A stretch of 64,000 nt of DNA, taken from the NCBI GenBank assembly GCA_021805865.1, contig JAJZDX010000007.1, positions 94,825-158,824 on the forward strand, in the 5' to 3' direction. The DNA comes from Pseudomonadota bacterium. GTDB lineage: Bacteria; Pseudomonadota; Gammaproteobacteria; Steroidobacterales; Steroidobacteraceae. Positions 52,591 to 62,181 of this stretch are shown piece by piece; the first letter of the stretch is position 1, and each line of letters opens with the position of its first letter. Made by a program: the position numbers and the translations under genes. The notes beneath the pieces are model-generated. The model made no database searches, was not told the origin of the DNA, and saw nothing but the letters and a program-made list of their open reading frames with translations.

Positions 52591-54686
52591 CTCAGCACCC
52601 CCTCGGCGTAGGCGTCCGGAGCGTAGTTGGCGAAGCGCGTGTACTGGCCCTGGAAGGTGAGGAGGAAGGTGCCGATCTCGCCGTTGCGGTGCTTGACCAG
52701 ATCGATCTCCGCGATGCCCTTCTTGGTGGTGTTCCTGTCGTAGACCTCCTCGCGGTAGATCAGCAGGATCATGTCCGCGTCCTGCTCGATCGCCCCACTG
52801 TTGTGTGACACGACATCGTTGGCAATCCACGACGAAGTTACCGGAACGGTCAAATCGTAGACATCTTCCTCGCCTCCGTTGCGAATCGATATCACCCTAT
52901 CCCAGCACAAGTCCGTTTCACTTGCCCGACGCGGACCTCCGTCGTTGAGTATTTTTGCATACTCCGAGACGAGAGGCCGCCTCGGCGCATGCTCCATGAG
53001 CAGCTGGCGCCAGTTTCCCCTGCCCTCATGGCGAGTCACACCTGCGCCAAATTGATTCCCGGCCGCTTGCCCGACGAGCTCACCACGGGCATCCGAAGCC
53101 ATCGTGTATCGCATCGGCGGCTGGCTCAGAGAGCTCCCGCCACCCATCGGGTGGCCGAGCAAGGCGACACGCTCCTCAGGCCAAGTTTCAGTCGTTCGCG
53201 GCTCTGGAACCGCCCTTGCAATGGCCAGCCGGTCTCCTACCTCGAGTCGACCGACCTGCTGCCAGCCGCCTGCCGCGTAGAGCCTGTGATTGGCCGTGGC
53301 GCGAATGAGGCGTCCGCTTGCCATTCGAACCTCGAGCACCTCTCGCCTACCCACGTGCCAGACGCACTCTGCACGCGCCTCGGTGATGCGTCCCCCGCCA
53401 GTCATCGAATGAACGAAAGGCTCCTGCCCTACGAGAGTCTCGATCGGCACCCGCCGTCCGTCGCTCAGCCACACGAGTGTGTCTCCCGTGACACACTCGC
53501 GCAGGTCCGACATGACCGGCTTCTTGTTCTCGCGCTGCTCGACCGCGCGGTTCAGCTGCGAGAGCGCGATCACCGGGACGGCGAGCTCCTTGGCGAGCAC
53601 CTTCAGTCCGCGGGATATCTCCCCGATCTCCGTGGCACGGTTCTCCTTCGTGCCCGGCACCTGCATCAGCTGCAGGTAATCGACCACCACCAGGTGAAGG
53701 CCGTGCTCGCGCTTGACGCGCCGCGCGCGGGCGCGCAGCTCCGTCGGCGTGAGCGCCGGGGTCTCATCGACGAAGATCTTCGCCTCCGACAGCTGCGTGG
53801 TGGCGCTGGTGATGCGCACCCAGTCCTCATCGGAGATGCGGCCGCTGCGCAGGTTCGTGAGCGGCACTCCGCCGATCGAGGAGAGCATGCGCGTGATCAC
53901 CTGCTCCGAGGGCATCTCCATGCTGAAGATCGCCACCGAGGCGTGCGTGCCGGGATGGACGGCCGCGTACTCGGCCATGTTGACCGCGAGTGTCGTCTTG
54001 CCCATCGAGGGCCGGCCCGCGACGATCACCAGGTCCCCGGGCCGCAGTCCGCCGGTGATCTTGTCGAAGTCCGCAAAGCCCGTGGCGAGGCCCCGGAGCT
54101 TGTCGGGGTTGCTGTGCCACTCGTCGATCTGGTCGATGACCTGCGGCAGCAGGCTCCTCACCGACACCGCGCCCTGGCGGCCCCTGAAGCCCGCCTCGGC
54201 GATCTCGAACACCTTCTGCTCGGCGCGGTCGACGAGCTCGCGGGCGCTCTCGCCCTCGTTGTTGAAGACGGCCGAGGCGATTTCGGTGCCGGCCCGGATC
54301 AGCTGTCGCAGCAGCGAGCGCTCGCGGACGATGTCGGCGTAGGCGCGCACATTGGCCGCGGTCGGGGTGTCGCGCGCAAGCGTGCCGAGATAGGCGAGTC
54401 CGCCGGCGGCATCGAGCCTGCCCGCGCGCTCGAGCTGCTCGCAGACGGTCACGACGTCGCACGGGCGGCCGCTGCCGGCAAGCACGCCGATGGCCGCGAA
54501 AATCAGCCGGTGGTCGGGCCGGTAGAAGTCCTCCTCGTGGATGACGTCGGCGACCTGGTCCCAGGCGCTCGCCTCGAGCAGCAGGCCGCCGAGCACGGCC
54601 TGCTCGGCCTCGACCGAATGGGGAGGTGTCGGGGCATCCCCGGCGGCCGACCCACCCTCGCGGTACGCCTTGGGGAAAGCGGCCAT
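52587..54686 (-). CDS. dnaB: Replicative DNA helicase DnaB, with intein
   Basis: Hexameric helicase of the replication fork. The 699-codon ORF comprises 467 DnaB residues split by a 232-residue intein. N-terminal domain: HSVEAEQAVLGGLLLE; RecA-like domain: RPSMGKTTLAVN (Walker A), VVVDYLQLMQ (Walker B), ENKKPVMSDLRE, then, after the intein, SGAIEQDADMILLIYREE and a C-terminal LTFQGQYTRF. Insertion is at the universally conserved DLRE/SG site. After splicing, the exteins form a full-length helicase. Start at MAAFPKAY. The stop overlaps alr; the ribosomal operon lies upstream. Confidence 0.96.
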   Translation of the reverse strand: MAAFPKAYREGGSAAGDAPTPPHSVEAEQAVLGGLLLEASAWDQVADVIHEEDFYRPDHRLIFAAIGVLAGSGRPCDVVTVCEQLERAGRLDAAGGLAYLGTLARDTPTAANVRAYADIVRERSLLRQLIRAGTEIASAVFNNEGESARELVDRAEQKVFEIAEAGFRGRQGAVSVRSLLPQVIDQIDEWHSNPDKLRGLATGFADFDKITGGLRPGDLVIVAGRPSMGKTTLAVNMAEYAAVHPGTHASVAIFSMEMPSEQVITRMLSSIGGVPLTNLRSGRISDEDWVRITSATTQLSEAKIFVDETPALTPTELRARARRVKREHGLHLVVVDYLQLMQVPGTKENRATEIGEISRGLKVLAKELAVPVIALSQLNRAVEQRENKKPVMSDLRECVTGDTLVWLSDGRRVPIETLVGQEPFVHSMTGGGRITEARAECVWHVGRREVLEVRMASGRLIRATANHRLYAAGGWQQVGRLEVGDRLAIARAVPEPRTTETWPEERVALLGHPMGGGSSLSQPPMRYTMASDARGELVGQAAGNQFGAGVTRHEGRGNWRQLLMEHAPRRPLVSEYAKILNDGGPRRASETDLCWDRVISIRNGGEEDVYDLTVPVTSSWIANDVVSHNSGAIEQDADMILLIYREEVYDRNTTKKGIAEIDLVKHRNGEIGTFLLTFQGQYTRFANYAPDAYAEGVLR
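52800..53495 (-). other. DnaB intein with a degenerate homing endonuclease
   Basis: A 232-residue in-frame intein. Splice residues are intact: Cys1 (CVTGDTLVWL), block B TANH (RATANHRLY), a block F/G end DVYDLTVP ... DVVSHN with penultimate His and terminal Asn, then Ser as the first C-extein residue. Between the splicing blocks lies a remnant of a LAGLIDADG endonuclease: ALLGHPMGGG where functional enzymes have a LLGHLIGDG-like first motif; the Asp is Gly, and the second motif is absent. At 232 residues it is shorter than endonuclease-bearing inteins (often 350 or more) and longer than minimal ones. It should splice but not home. Confidence 0.9.
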
Positions 54687-54891
54687 GTCAATCGAGCGGC
54701 TGCGTGCCGCCTTCGGCGTGTGGCGCGGCCCCGTCCCCGCCCCGCACCGCGCGTACCGGGGAGCCCCGTCCGAGGGCACGGCCGGGGATGTCGCCAGCGG
54801 GGGCGCCCACCGGCACTGGACAGGCTCGCGGACCGGAACCGAGTTCCGGCCCGCGCGACGTCTGGCCAGTCAGGGACATGGGCTTGAGCGG

Positions 54892-55341
54892 CTACTCTTC
54901 CGCGATGATCGAAACGGCCACCGGCACGTCGATATCGGTGTGCAGGTGCAGGCTGACGGTGTGCTCGCCGACCATGCGCAGCGGCCCATTGGGCAGGCGA
55001 ACCTCGCTGCGCTCGACCTTGAAGCCGGCCTGGGTGCAGGCCTCGGCGATGTCGCTGGTGCCGATGGAGCCGAAGAGCTTGCCCTCGGTGCCGGCCTTGG
55101 CCGTGATGGTGAGCTTGAACTCCTTCATCGCCGCGGCGCGCTCCTCGGCGCCCTGGAGCTGCTCGCGCGCGGCCTTCTCGAGCTCGGCGCGATGGGCCTC
55201 GAAGCGGGCGACGTGCTCGGGCGTCGCGAGCGTCGCCTTGCCCTGGGGAAGCAGGAAGTTGCGCCCGAAGCCGGAGCGGACCTTCACCCGATCGCCGATG
55301 TTGCCGAGATTGGCCACCTTCTGCAGCAGAATGACTTCCAT
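54892..55341 (-). CDS. rplI: 50S ribosomal protein L9
   Basis: Large-subunit protein that reaches toward neighbouring ribosomes. The 149 residues have the family start [20 protein letters not shown], the long connecting helix, and a C-terminal domain. Follows rpsR by nine bases in the rpsF-rpsR-rplI operon; dnaB begins about 205 bases downstream on the same strand. Confidence 0.98.
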   Translation of the reverse strand: MEVILLQKVANLGNIGDRVKVRSGFGRNFLLPQGKATLATPEHVARFEAHRAELEKAAREQLQGAEERAAAMKEFKLTITAKAGTEGKLFGSIGTSDIAEACTQAGFKVERSEVRLPNGPLRMVGEHTVSLHLHTDIDVPVAVSIIAEE

Positions 55342-55350
55342 GGGAATGCC

Positions 55351-55602
55351 TCAGTGCTGATCGGTGTAGGGCAGCAGCGCGAGGTAGCGCGCGCGCTTGA
55401 TCGCCACCGCCAGCTGGCGCTGGAAGAAGGACTTGGTGCCGGTGATGCGGCTCGGGACGATCTTGCCGGTCTCGGAAACGAAGCCCTTGAGGGTGCCGAG
55501 ATCCTTGTAATCGATGTGCTTCACGCCCTCGGCGGTGAAGCGGCAGAACTTCTTGCGCCGCGAGAAACGGCCGCCGCCGTTGCCGCCTGTCTTGGTGTTC
55601 AT
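55351..55602 (-). CDS. rpsR: 30S ribosomal protein S18
   Basis: Small-subunit platform protein, 83 residues, with [20 protein letters not shown] and [20 protein letters not shown]. The cysteine in KKFCRF is the conserved one. It follows rpsF by 51 bases and forms a complex with S6. Confidence 0.98.
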   Translation of the reverse strand: MNTKTGGNGGGRFSRRKKFCRFTAEGVKHIDYKDLGTLKGFVSETGKIVPSRITGTKSFFQRQLAVAIKRARYLALLPYTDQH

Positions 55603-55653
55603 GAGTGTGTCCGGTGCGCTGAAATGGGTTTACGGTTGCCCGCTGGTGTTGGA

Positions 55654-56055
55654 TTACACGCTGTCCGCGTCCGCCTCGGGCAAGGAGGCATCCTCGCGCG
55701 GCGGCTCCCGACGGCTCCTGCCGGAGTCCTCCTCGTCGGCGCCCTTGGCCATGGGTGAGGGCTCGGTCACGGCCGCGTCCATCTTGATCACGAGGTGGCG
55801 CAGGACCGCGTCGCTGAAGCGGAAGGCGCCGGTCAGCTCATCGAGGGTCTTCTGATCGCACTCGATGTTCATGAGCACGTAGTGCGCCTTGTGCACCTTG
55901 GCGATCGGGTAGGCGAGCTGCCGCCGCCCCCAGTCCTCCATCCGGTGCACGAGGCCGGAGCCTGCGCCGATCATGCCCTTGTAGCGCTCGATCATCGCGG
56001 GCACCTGCTCGCTCTGATCGGGATGAACCAGAATGATGATTTCGTAATGCCTCAT
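55654..56055 (-). CDS. rpsF: 30S ribosomal protein S6
   Basis: Small-subunit platform protein, 133 residues. [20 protein letters not shown] and [16 protein letters not shown] are canonical; the C-terminus is an acidic/Ser-rich tail ([11 protein letters not shown]) as in E. coli. AAGGAGGA precedes the ATG. First gene of rpsF-rpsR-rplI. Confidence 0.97.
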   Translation of the reverse strand: MRHYEIIILVHPDQSEQVPAMIERYKGMIGAGSGLVHRMEDWGRRQLAYPIAKVHKAHYVLMNIECDQKTLDELTGAFRFSDAVLRHLVIKMDAAVTEPSPMAKGADEEDSGRSRREPPREDASLPEADADSV

Positions 56056-56198
56056 GTGTCCTCCTTACGGATGAAAGCCGCCCCTGGCGAGGCTGCGCGG
56101 GTGCGGCAAGGAGATTCCATGCGCGCAATGCGCATGTCCCCCACGATTTAAGGGGGCGCGCAGGATACTGAAATCCCGACAGGACTGCAATGCAGGGG

Positions 56199-56972
56199 TC
56201 AGCCGTCCCGCTGCCGCACCGCCTCGTACAGCAGCATGCCGGCGGCGACCGAGACATTGAGGCTCTCGACCGCCCCGAGCCGGGGCAGGCGCACCAGGAA
56301 ATCGCAGTTCTGGCGCGTCAGCTGCCGAAGACCCGTGCCCTCCGCGCCCAGGACCAGCACCACCCCGCCCGTCCAATCCGCCTCCCGGGCACGCCCGCTC
56401 CCCTCGGCATCGGCGCCGACCACCCACAGCCCGGCCTCCTTCAGCAGCTTCAAGGTGCGCACCAGGTTCGTCACCACCACCAGGGGCGTCGTCTCGGCGG
56501 CGCCGGCGGCCACCTTGCGCACCACGGGGGTCATGTGTGCCGCCCGGTCACGCGGCACGATGACGGCGAGCACCCCGCAGGCATCGGCCGTGCGAAGACA
56601 GGCGCCGAGGTTGTGCGGGTCCTGGACCCCGTCGAGCGCAAGGAGCAGCGGCTGGTGCGCACTCTGCAGCGCCGTGAGCAGCTGATCCTCGCTCCACGGA
56701 GGCAACCCGGTGATCTCGGCGAGCACCCCCTGGTGGGCCACCTCCCCGAGTCTCTGGCGAAGCACCTGCGCCTCGACACGCTCGACCGGCACGCGCGCCT
56801 GGCGCGCCAGCTCCTCGATCCGGCGCACCCTCGGGTCATCGCGCCGCTCGATGAGACGGATCGCGCTCACCCGCTCCGGGTGCCGCTCCAACATGATGCG
56901 CACGGCGTGCAGGCCGTAGACGCTCTCGGCGCCCTTGGCTTTGACGGCCCCCCGGCCGGGCTCCTCTGTCAT
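56199..56972 (-). CDS. rlmB: 23S rRNA (guanosine-2'-O)-methyltransferase RlmB
   Basis: SPOUT enzyme that methylates G2251 of 23S rRNA in the peptidyl-transferase P-loop. The 257 residues have VYGLHAVRIMLERHPERV at the N-terminus and the knot motifs LDGVQDPHNLGACLRTADA, VLVLGAEGTGLRQL and ESLNVSVAAGMLLYE. It follows rnr by twelve bases, the standard rnr-rlmB pair. Confidence 0.96.
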   Translation of the reverse strand: MTEEPGRGAVKAKGAESVYGLHAVRIMLERHPERVSAIRLIERRDDPRVRRIEELARQARVPVERVEAQVLRQRLGEVAHQGVLAEITGLPPWSEDQLLTALQSAHQPLLLALDGVQDPHNLGACLRTADACGVLAVIVPRDRAAHMTPVVRKVAAGAAETTPLVVVTNLVRTLKLLKEAGLWVVGADAEGSGRAREADWTGGVVLVLGAEGTGLRQLTRQNCDFLVRLPRLGAVESLNVSVAAGMLLYEAVRQRDG

Positions 56973-56984
56973 GGCGCTGTGACT

Positions 56985-59096
56985 CTAGGGCTCTTCGGCC
57001 AGCTCGAGGTCCACCAGGCCCTCGATGGGGTTCACGGCGGTGACGATCACGCGGATGTGCGCCCCCGTGCGCAGACGGCGCCCGGTCCGCCTGCCCCGCC
57101 ACGCGTGGCCGTGATCCTCGAGGATGTACTCATCGTCGCGCAAGCGGTCGATGTGCAGCAGCCCGTCCACGGCGACATCGAGAATCTGCACGAAGCAGCC
57201 GAACTCGACCACCGTGGTGATCAGTCCCTGGAAGGTCTGTCCGATGCGCTCGCGCAGGTAGCTGCACTTGAGAAAGGTCGCAACATACCGGTCGGCCTCA
57301 TCGGCGCGCTTCTCGAGCTTCGAGGTGCTCTCCCCGAGTGCGGCGAGCTCGCCCGCGGAGTAGCGCACCGCGCCCGCTACGGCCCCGATCAGCCCCTTCA
57401 GCGTGCGGTGCACGAGGAGATCCGGATAGCGGCGGATCGGGGAGGTGAAGTGCGCGTAGTGCGTCAGCGCCAGCCCGAAGTGCCCGATGTTGACCGGCTG
57501 ATACACCGCCTGCGGCATGGCGCGCACGATCAGCGATTCGATGAACGGGCGCTCGGGGGCGTGTCCCAGGCGCCGGGCGATGGCCTGAAGATCGCGGGTC
57601 GTGACTGTCTCGGGCAGATGGGCTTCGATGTCCAACGCCGCGAGCGTGCTCGTCAGCCGGTCGAGCTTTTCGCTTTCGGGCTGGCCGTGGACCCGGTAGA
57701 GGGTGCCGGTGCGGGATTTCTCGAGCACGCGGGCCACCGCCTCGTTCGCGAGGATCATGCACTCCTCGATGAGCCGGTGCGCATCGTTGCGGGCGCGCAG
57801 CTCGATGGCCCGCACCCGCTCGGCCGGATCGATCAGCAGCTGCGCCTCGGGCGCATCGAAGTCGAGCGCGCCCCGGCGGCTGCGCGCCTTGTGCAGCGCG
57901 CGATAGGCCTGCACCAGCACGAGCAGGGGCTCGAGAAGCTCGCCGAGCTCGGCGCGCGCGGCCGGCCGCCCCTCGAACAAGGCGGCATGGGCGAGACCGT
58001 ACGTAAGACGTGCCGCCGAGCGCATGACCGCCGGATAAAACCTTGCGCTCTTCAGCACGCCGGCCTTGCTGATGAGCATGTCCGCCGCGAAGCACAGCCG
58101 ATCCACCTTCGGCGCAAGCGAGCACAAGTGATCCGACAGCGCCGTGGGAAGCATCGGCAGCACACGTGTCGGAAAGTACACGGACGTGCCGCGGATCTGC
58201 GCCTCGGTATCCAGCGTCGTATCCGGTCGGACGTAATGGCTGACATCGGCAATGGCGACGATCAGACGAAAGCCCGCCGCATGCGTCTCGGCGTAGACCG
58301 CGTCATCGAAATCCCGCGCATCCTCGCCATCGATGGTGACCAGGGGCAGGCCCCGCAGATCCTCGCGTTTCTCGGCCTCGCTCGGGTCGACCTGATCCCC
58401 CCACGCCCGCGCCTCGCGCAGCGCGGCCGCCGGGAACTCGTGAGGCAGCCCGAATCGCGCGATGGCGGTCTCCATCGCGAGCTCCACCGGACGGTCCGGA
58501 TCGAGCCGCTTCTCGATCTGCGCATGGGGCGGCTCGCCCTCGGTCCCGCGGCGGGTAATGCGGGCAATCACCCAGTCGCCCTCCCGCGCGCTGCCCAAGG
58601 CGGCGTGCGAGACGGCACACCGCAGCTGCAGGCGCCGATCCGCCGCCGCCACCCAGGCACTGCGTCCCTCGAACTCCACGATGCCGAGGAACGCCTGGAC
58701 GGCGTGCTCCAGGATCTGCTCCACCGTTCCCACCCAACGGCTCTCGGCATCGCGTGCGACCCGCACGCGCAGCCGGTCCCCGTGCATCACGCCCCGCATC
58801 TGCGGCGGCGGCAGGAAGACGCTCTCCTTCATCCCCTCGACGCGCAGGAACCCGTAGCCGGCGCGGTGCGCGCTCACCCGGCCTTCGACGACACCGCCGG
58901 CCCGGGACCCGCCCTGCCGCAAGGGCAGGGACTTCCCGCGGCCTCTGGCGCCCGAGGGGTGTGCGGCCGCGCCATCCGCTGCCGCTCCGGCCCGTACCGA
59001 TTGCCGATGCGCCGGCGGTGCGCCGCGCTCCGGGGCGCCCTTGCCCGCCCGGCCGGGGCGGTCCCGGCGACCGAACTTGCTGCGGCGGCTTTTCAA
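56985..59096 (-). CDS. rnr: Ribonuclease R
   Basis: 3'-to-5' exoribonuclease for structured RNA and trans-translation clean-up. The 703 residues include a basic low-complexity N-terminus (KSRRSKFGRRDRPGRAGKGA), cold-shock domains, the RNB domain with DGEDARDFDDAVYAE (metal aspartates), and a C-terminal S1 domain (FQGLITTVVEFGCFVQILDV). It is shorter than E. coli RNase R (813) mainly at the ends. Translation appears to begin at a TTG ending at 59096; no in-frame ATG lies upstream before a stop. It precedes rlmB. Confidence 0.94.
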   Translation of the reverse strand: MKSRRSKFGRRDRPGRAGKGAPERGAPPAHRQSVRAGAAADGAAAHPSGARGRGKSLPLRQGGSRAGGVVEGRVSAHRAGYGFLRVEGMKESVFLPPPQMRGVMHGDRLRVRVARDAESRWVGTVEQILEHAVQAFLGIVEFEGRSAWVAAADRRLQLRCAVSHAALGSAREGDWVIARITRRGTEGEPPHAQIEKRLDPDRPVELAMETAIARFGLPHEFPAAALREARAWGDQVDPSEAEKREDLRGLPLVTIDGEDARDFDDAVYAETHAAGFRLIVAIADVSHYVRPDTTLDTEAQIRGTSVYFPTRVLPMLPTALSDHLCSLAPKVDRLCFAADMLISKAGVLKSARFYPAVMRSAARLTYGLAHAALFEGRPAARAELGELLEPLLVLVQAYRALHKARSRRGALDFDAPEAQLLIDPAERVRAIELRARNDAHRLIEECMILANEAVARVLEKSRTGTLYRVHGQPESEKLDRLTSTLAALDIEAHLPETVTTRDLQAIARRLGHAPERPFIESLIVRAMPQAVYQPVNIGHFGLALTHYAHFTSPIRRYPDLLVHRTLKGLIGAVAGAVRYSAGELAALGESTSKLEKRADEADRYVATFLKCSYLRERIGQTFQGLITTVVEFGCFVQILDVAVDGLLHIDRLRDDEYILEDHGHAWRGRRTGRRLRTGAHIRVIVTAVNPIEGLVDLELAEEP

Positions 59097-59165
59097 TTGA
59101 CAGCTCTCATGGCCATGCGTAGATTTCGCCGCCTCGCCAGCGAGGCATCACAGCCTAGCGCCCCT

Positions 59166-59250
<85 letters not shown>

Positions 59251-59583
59251 ATAATTCTTTCATTTTCAATAAGTTACTTCTCATTTGCGATTGACCGCCG
59301 AGGCGCCTCGCGGCGCTGCGGCGGGTGACTGCGTCCGGGTCATTGCTTTTATTCTTCATCGGACCGCCGCGACATCCTAGCAGGGCTTGATCGGGGCAGT
59401 GCCGGGGAAATTCAAATGGAGACGAACTTCAGGCCGGACGGGGCCTCCTTCTTCGCTCTCGACATCGAGGTGCCGGAAGACTCTCTCACCGAGCGCGATA
59501 ATCAGCCACCCAGGCGCGGGAGCTGATAAATGTGGCCGGAAGCTCGGCGGACACGGGCTGCGATTCGGGCATTGCGGAATCGC
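59251..59583. other. 333-bp intergenic region, nothing recognised
   Basis: Between tRNA-Leu and the MarR-GNAT gene. The first 40 bases after the tRNA are T/A-rich and may hold its terminator. One short plus-strand frame (59387-59662) overlaps the MarR-GNAT 3' end and has no recognisable product. Confidence 0.45.
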
Positions 59584-60471
59584 TCATGGTTTGCCCACCA
59601 GTGTCTTCTCGAACCAGTGCTGCGCATACGGGTTGTCGTTGTACCGGGGGATCTCCCGGTAACCCGACGTCCGATACAGTCCGAGCGCCTCCGTGAGCGA
59701 TGCGTTGGTATCGAGGCGCACGGCGCGCAGCTCGGGCTCGCATACCACATGCTCCAAGGTCTCGAGCAGGCGACGCCCAACACCGAGACCGCGCACCCGA
59801 GGAGACACCCACATGCGCTTGATCTCCCCCAGACCGGGGGCCAGAGTACGGATCGCGCCGCACCCCACCGGCTCGCCGAACAGCCGCGCGACGATCATGC
59901 AGCCGGCGGGCGGAGCAAGCTCCCCGGCTACCGGCGCATCCTCGGCGCGCAACTCGAATCCTCGCGGGAATCGTGCCGCGAGCTCCGCATAGTATTGTCG
60001 CAGGCATCGCTCGGCATCCCCGCTGCGCGGATCCACCGGCGCGAACTCGATGCTCGATGCGCGCAGCAGGCGCTCGACCTCGGCCATCGCGCCCACCAGC
60101 CGCTGCGCCTGACCGGGGCTCAGGGGCGCGAGCATGGAGCGCGCCAGATCGTCTGACAGCGCCTCGAGACGCTTCAGCTCGGCGAGCCCCGAGCGCGTGA
60201 GATGCGCGATCCTGACCCGTCCGTCCGAGCCGGCCGGCCTCGTGCTGACCAGCTTCTTGCGCTCCAGCGCGCGCAGCAGGCGGCTCGAGAAACCGGAATC
60301 GAGTCCCAGCCGCGCACGCAGCTCGCGGACGGAGGCGCCGTTCACGCCGATCTCGAACATCAACCGCGATTCGACCAGCGGGCGGTCGCGCCCGAGGTAC
60401 TTCTCGTTGAGCACCCCGAGGCGGCGCGTGACCGTGCGATTGAACGCGCGGATGTTCTCGACATCGTCCAT
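59584..60471 (-). CDS. MarR-type regulator fused to a GNAT acetyltransferase
   Basis: A 295-residue bifunctional protein. Residues 1-140 are a MarR winged helix (VRELRARLGLDSGFSSRLLR, KLVSTRPAGSDGRVRI, LTRSGL); from about 145 a GNAT domain follows, with IKRMWVSPRVRGLGVGRRLL as the acetyl-CoA loop (R-x-x-G-x-G) and ALGLYRTSGYREIP near the end. Such fusions are common in proteobacteria and actinobacteria; targets are usually unknown. It is monocistronic. Confidence 0.9.
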   Translation of the reverse strand: MDDVENIRAFNRTVTRRLGVLNEKYLGRDRPLVESRLMFEIGVNGASVRELRARLGLDSGFSSRLLRALERKKLVSTRPAGSDGRVRIAHLTRSGLAELKRLEALSDDLARSMLAPLSPGQAQRLVGAMAEVERLLRASSIEFAPVDPRSGDAERCLRQYYAELAARFPRGFELRAEDAPVAGELAPPAGCMIVARLFGEPVGCGAIRTLAPGLGEIKRMWVSPRVRGLGVGRRLLETLEHVVCEPELRAVRLDTNASLTEALGLYRTSGYREIPRYNDNPYAQHWFEKTLVGKP

Positions 60472-60608
60472 TATCTGACTCTAGTCAGAAATTTACCGGA
60501 CCGCAAGACCCGGCCCGGGCAAGTGCGGCGATCCTCTGAACCTTGCGGTCACCGACCGCCAGACAGAGCACACAGCGAACCCATCATTGCGCACAAGCGA
60601 CGACACGC

Positions 60609-60908
60609 TCAGCTCGCGACCGGTCCGGCGGCCGGGCGCGCCTGCTCGATGAACTGGCGCACCACGGCGGAGCGCTCATCCTGCCGGTAGGCGGCCCCGA
60701 GCAGCGCATGCAGCGGCTGGCCCTGCAGCGGCACGTAGAGCACCGTACGCGGCTTCAGCGAGCGCACGCTGGCCGGTACGATGGAAATGCCGAGCGAGGC
60801 GGCCACGAGGTTGATGGTGGAGGACAGTTGCGGCGCGCACTGGCCCACCTGTGGCGTGAAGCCCGTCGCCTCGCACGCGCTCACCGGACCGTCCATCGGC
60901 CATCCCAA
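60609..60908 (-). pseudogene. LysR-type regulator, C-terminal fragment
   Basis: About 95 codons equivalent to the last third of a LysR effector domain: GFTPQVGQCAPQLSSTINLV, AASLGISIVPASVRSL, VLYVPLQGQPLHALLGAAY, VVRQFIEQ. The helix-turn-helix and first effector lobe are missing. The break coincides with the upstream side of the ATPase cassette at 60949, which suggests that insertion or recombination there removed the 5' end. Confidence 0.7.
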
Positions 60909-60927
60909 GGCTATCGTTTTTTACATA

Positions 60928-60945
60928 CTATGCTAAAATGCATAG
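60928..60945 (+). promoter_or_regulatory. Palindromic operator/promoter of the ATPase gene
   Basis: CTATGC-TAAAAT-GCATAG: a perfect six-base inverted repeat around TAAAAT, which itself resembles a -10 box. It ends three bases before the ATG at 60949. If TAAAAT is the -10, transcription begins within a few bases of the start codon, giving a leaderless or nearly leaderless mRNA. The dyad covering the -10 would suit a repressor. Confidence 0.55.
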
Positions 60946-60948
60946 GGC

Positions 60949-62166
60949 ATGCCACACGAACGTCATCGCCACCTCAAGTCGGTGCTTCAGCACCTGGCGA
61001 GTCTATCTCCTCTGGTCGGTCTGGTCGGCCACCGCCAAGTCGGGAAGACAACCTTGCTGGAAGCGATTAGTCGCCACTACGTTACGTTTGATGACGAAGA
61101 GGTCCTGGCGTCGGCAAATGCGGACCCAAAGTCGTTCGTGGCCGCACTTGACTCTCCGGGGACTGCGATTGACGAATGCCAACTCAGCGAGAGGATTTTC
61201 CCGGCGCTGAAGGAACGAGTCCGGAAAGACAAGCGGCCCGGTCAGCTATATCTGTCGGGTTCCGTTCGATTCACCAGCAAGAAGCTGATTCGGGAATCGC
61301 TCACCGGCCGCATCATGACCGCGGATCTGCTGCCATTGAGTCTTTCCGAACTGGATCGGACAGAGCTGCCGGACCTGGTTCCGCGCATGCTGCGGGCACG
61401 CCGTTTCACGGACCTGCAGTTGCCGACCTTGCCTGCCCGGGAACATCGCCGGCGAATGAGACTCGTCGAGCAATACGATGCCTGCGGAGGACTGCCCGGT
61501 GCCTGCTTCATCCGCAATCCGCGGTTGAGGACGCAGAAGATACTCGATCAGCTGGAAACGATCCTGGATCGAGATCTACGCCAGATTCACGACACCACGC
61601 TAACGCTGCCTGAACTGCTGCGACTGCTGCGTGAACTCGCGCTCGCCGACGGAACCACGGCGAACTATGCGCAACTGCGACGGGCGACCGGTATCACTCC
61701 CGTCACACAGAAGAAGCTATTGTTCGCCCTCGAGGCCACTTTCGTCATCCGGCCGGTCGCGATTGAGGGTGACTATCGCGGAAGCGCGCTGTTCTTCGAA
61801 GACCACGCAGAAGCGACTGTTCTTGCGCAAGATCGGTTGAGCACCGATCAGCGCTGGGCGGGGCTCGTAATGCGCAATCTCCGTGAACAGCTTTCCTACC
61901 GCCTCGGGGAGAACGCCGAGATATTCCAGTACCGCACACGCGCCGGTGTCACCGTGCCCTTTGCTTTCAGAACGTCCGATAGCATTCTTGGCTTTATCCC
62001 CGTTCGCGGCGGAGTTTCGCGCTCCACCCGGGCCGCTGCTTACAGCTTCCTTCGCAAATACTCCACCGGTAAAGTCGCGTTCGTGACGGATGGCGAGGAC
62101 ACACGGATCGTTGACGATCGCACGATGCTTGTCTCAGCGACTCGGCTCCTGATTCCGTGGCCATGA
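60949..62166 (+). CDS. AAA-family ATPase with DUF4143 domain
   Basis: A 405-residue protein of the AAA_14/DUF4143 class: Walker A GHRQVGKTTLLEAI near 26-39, a Walker B variant TAIDECQLSE (IDEVQ in most), sensor-like LSGSVRFTS, and a C-terminal DUF4143 nuclease-like region (AEIFQYRTRAGVTVPFAF). Such genes are widespread, mobile and of unclear function, and often appear as solo accessory cassettes. The surrounding palindrome is described separately. Its AT content is higher than its neighbours'. It sits between a LysR fragment and a 5'-truncated permease, marking it as the inserted element. Confidence 0.88.
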   Translation: MPHERHRHLKSVLQHLASLSPLVGLVGHRQVGKTTLLEAISRHYVTFDDEEVLASANADPKSFVAALDSPGTAIDECQLSERIFPALKERVRKDKRPGQLYLSGSVRFTSKKLIRESLTGRIMTADLLPLSLSELDRTELPDLVPRMLRARRFTDLQLPTLPAREHRRRMRLVEQYDACGGLPGACFIRNPRLRTQKILDQLETILDRDLRQIHDTTLTLPELLRLLRELALADGTTANYAQLRRATGITPVTQKKLLFALEATFVIRPVAIEGDYRGSALFFEDHAEATVLAQDRLSTDQRWAGLVMRNLREQLSYRLGENAEIFQYRTRAGVTVPFAFRTSDSILGFIPVRGGVSRSTRAAAYSFLRKYSTGKVAFVTDGEDTRIVDDRTMLVSATRLLIPWP

Positions 62167-62181
62167 TCGTGATCGGCATGA

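Noticed and set aside
56056..56198. S6/S18 leader RNA motif upstream of rpsF
   Set aside because: I could find a strong ribosome site but not a convincing conserved leader fold by eye.
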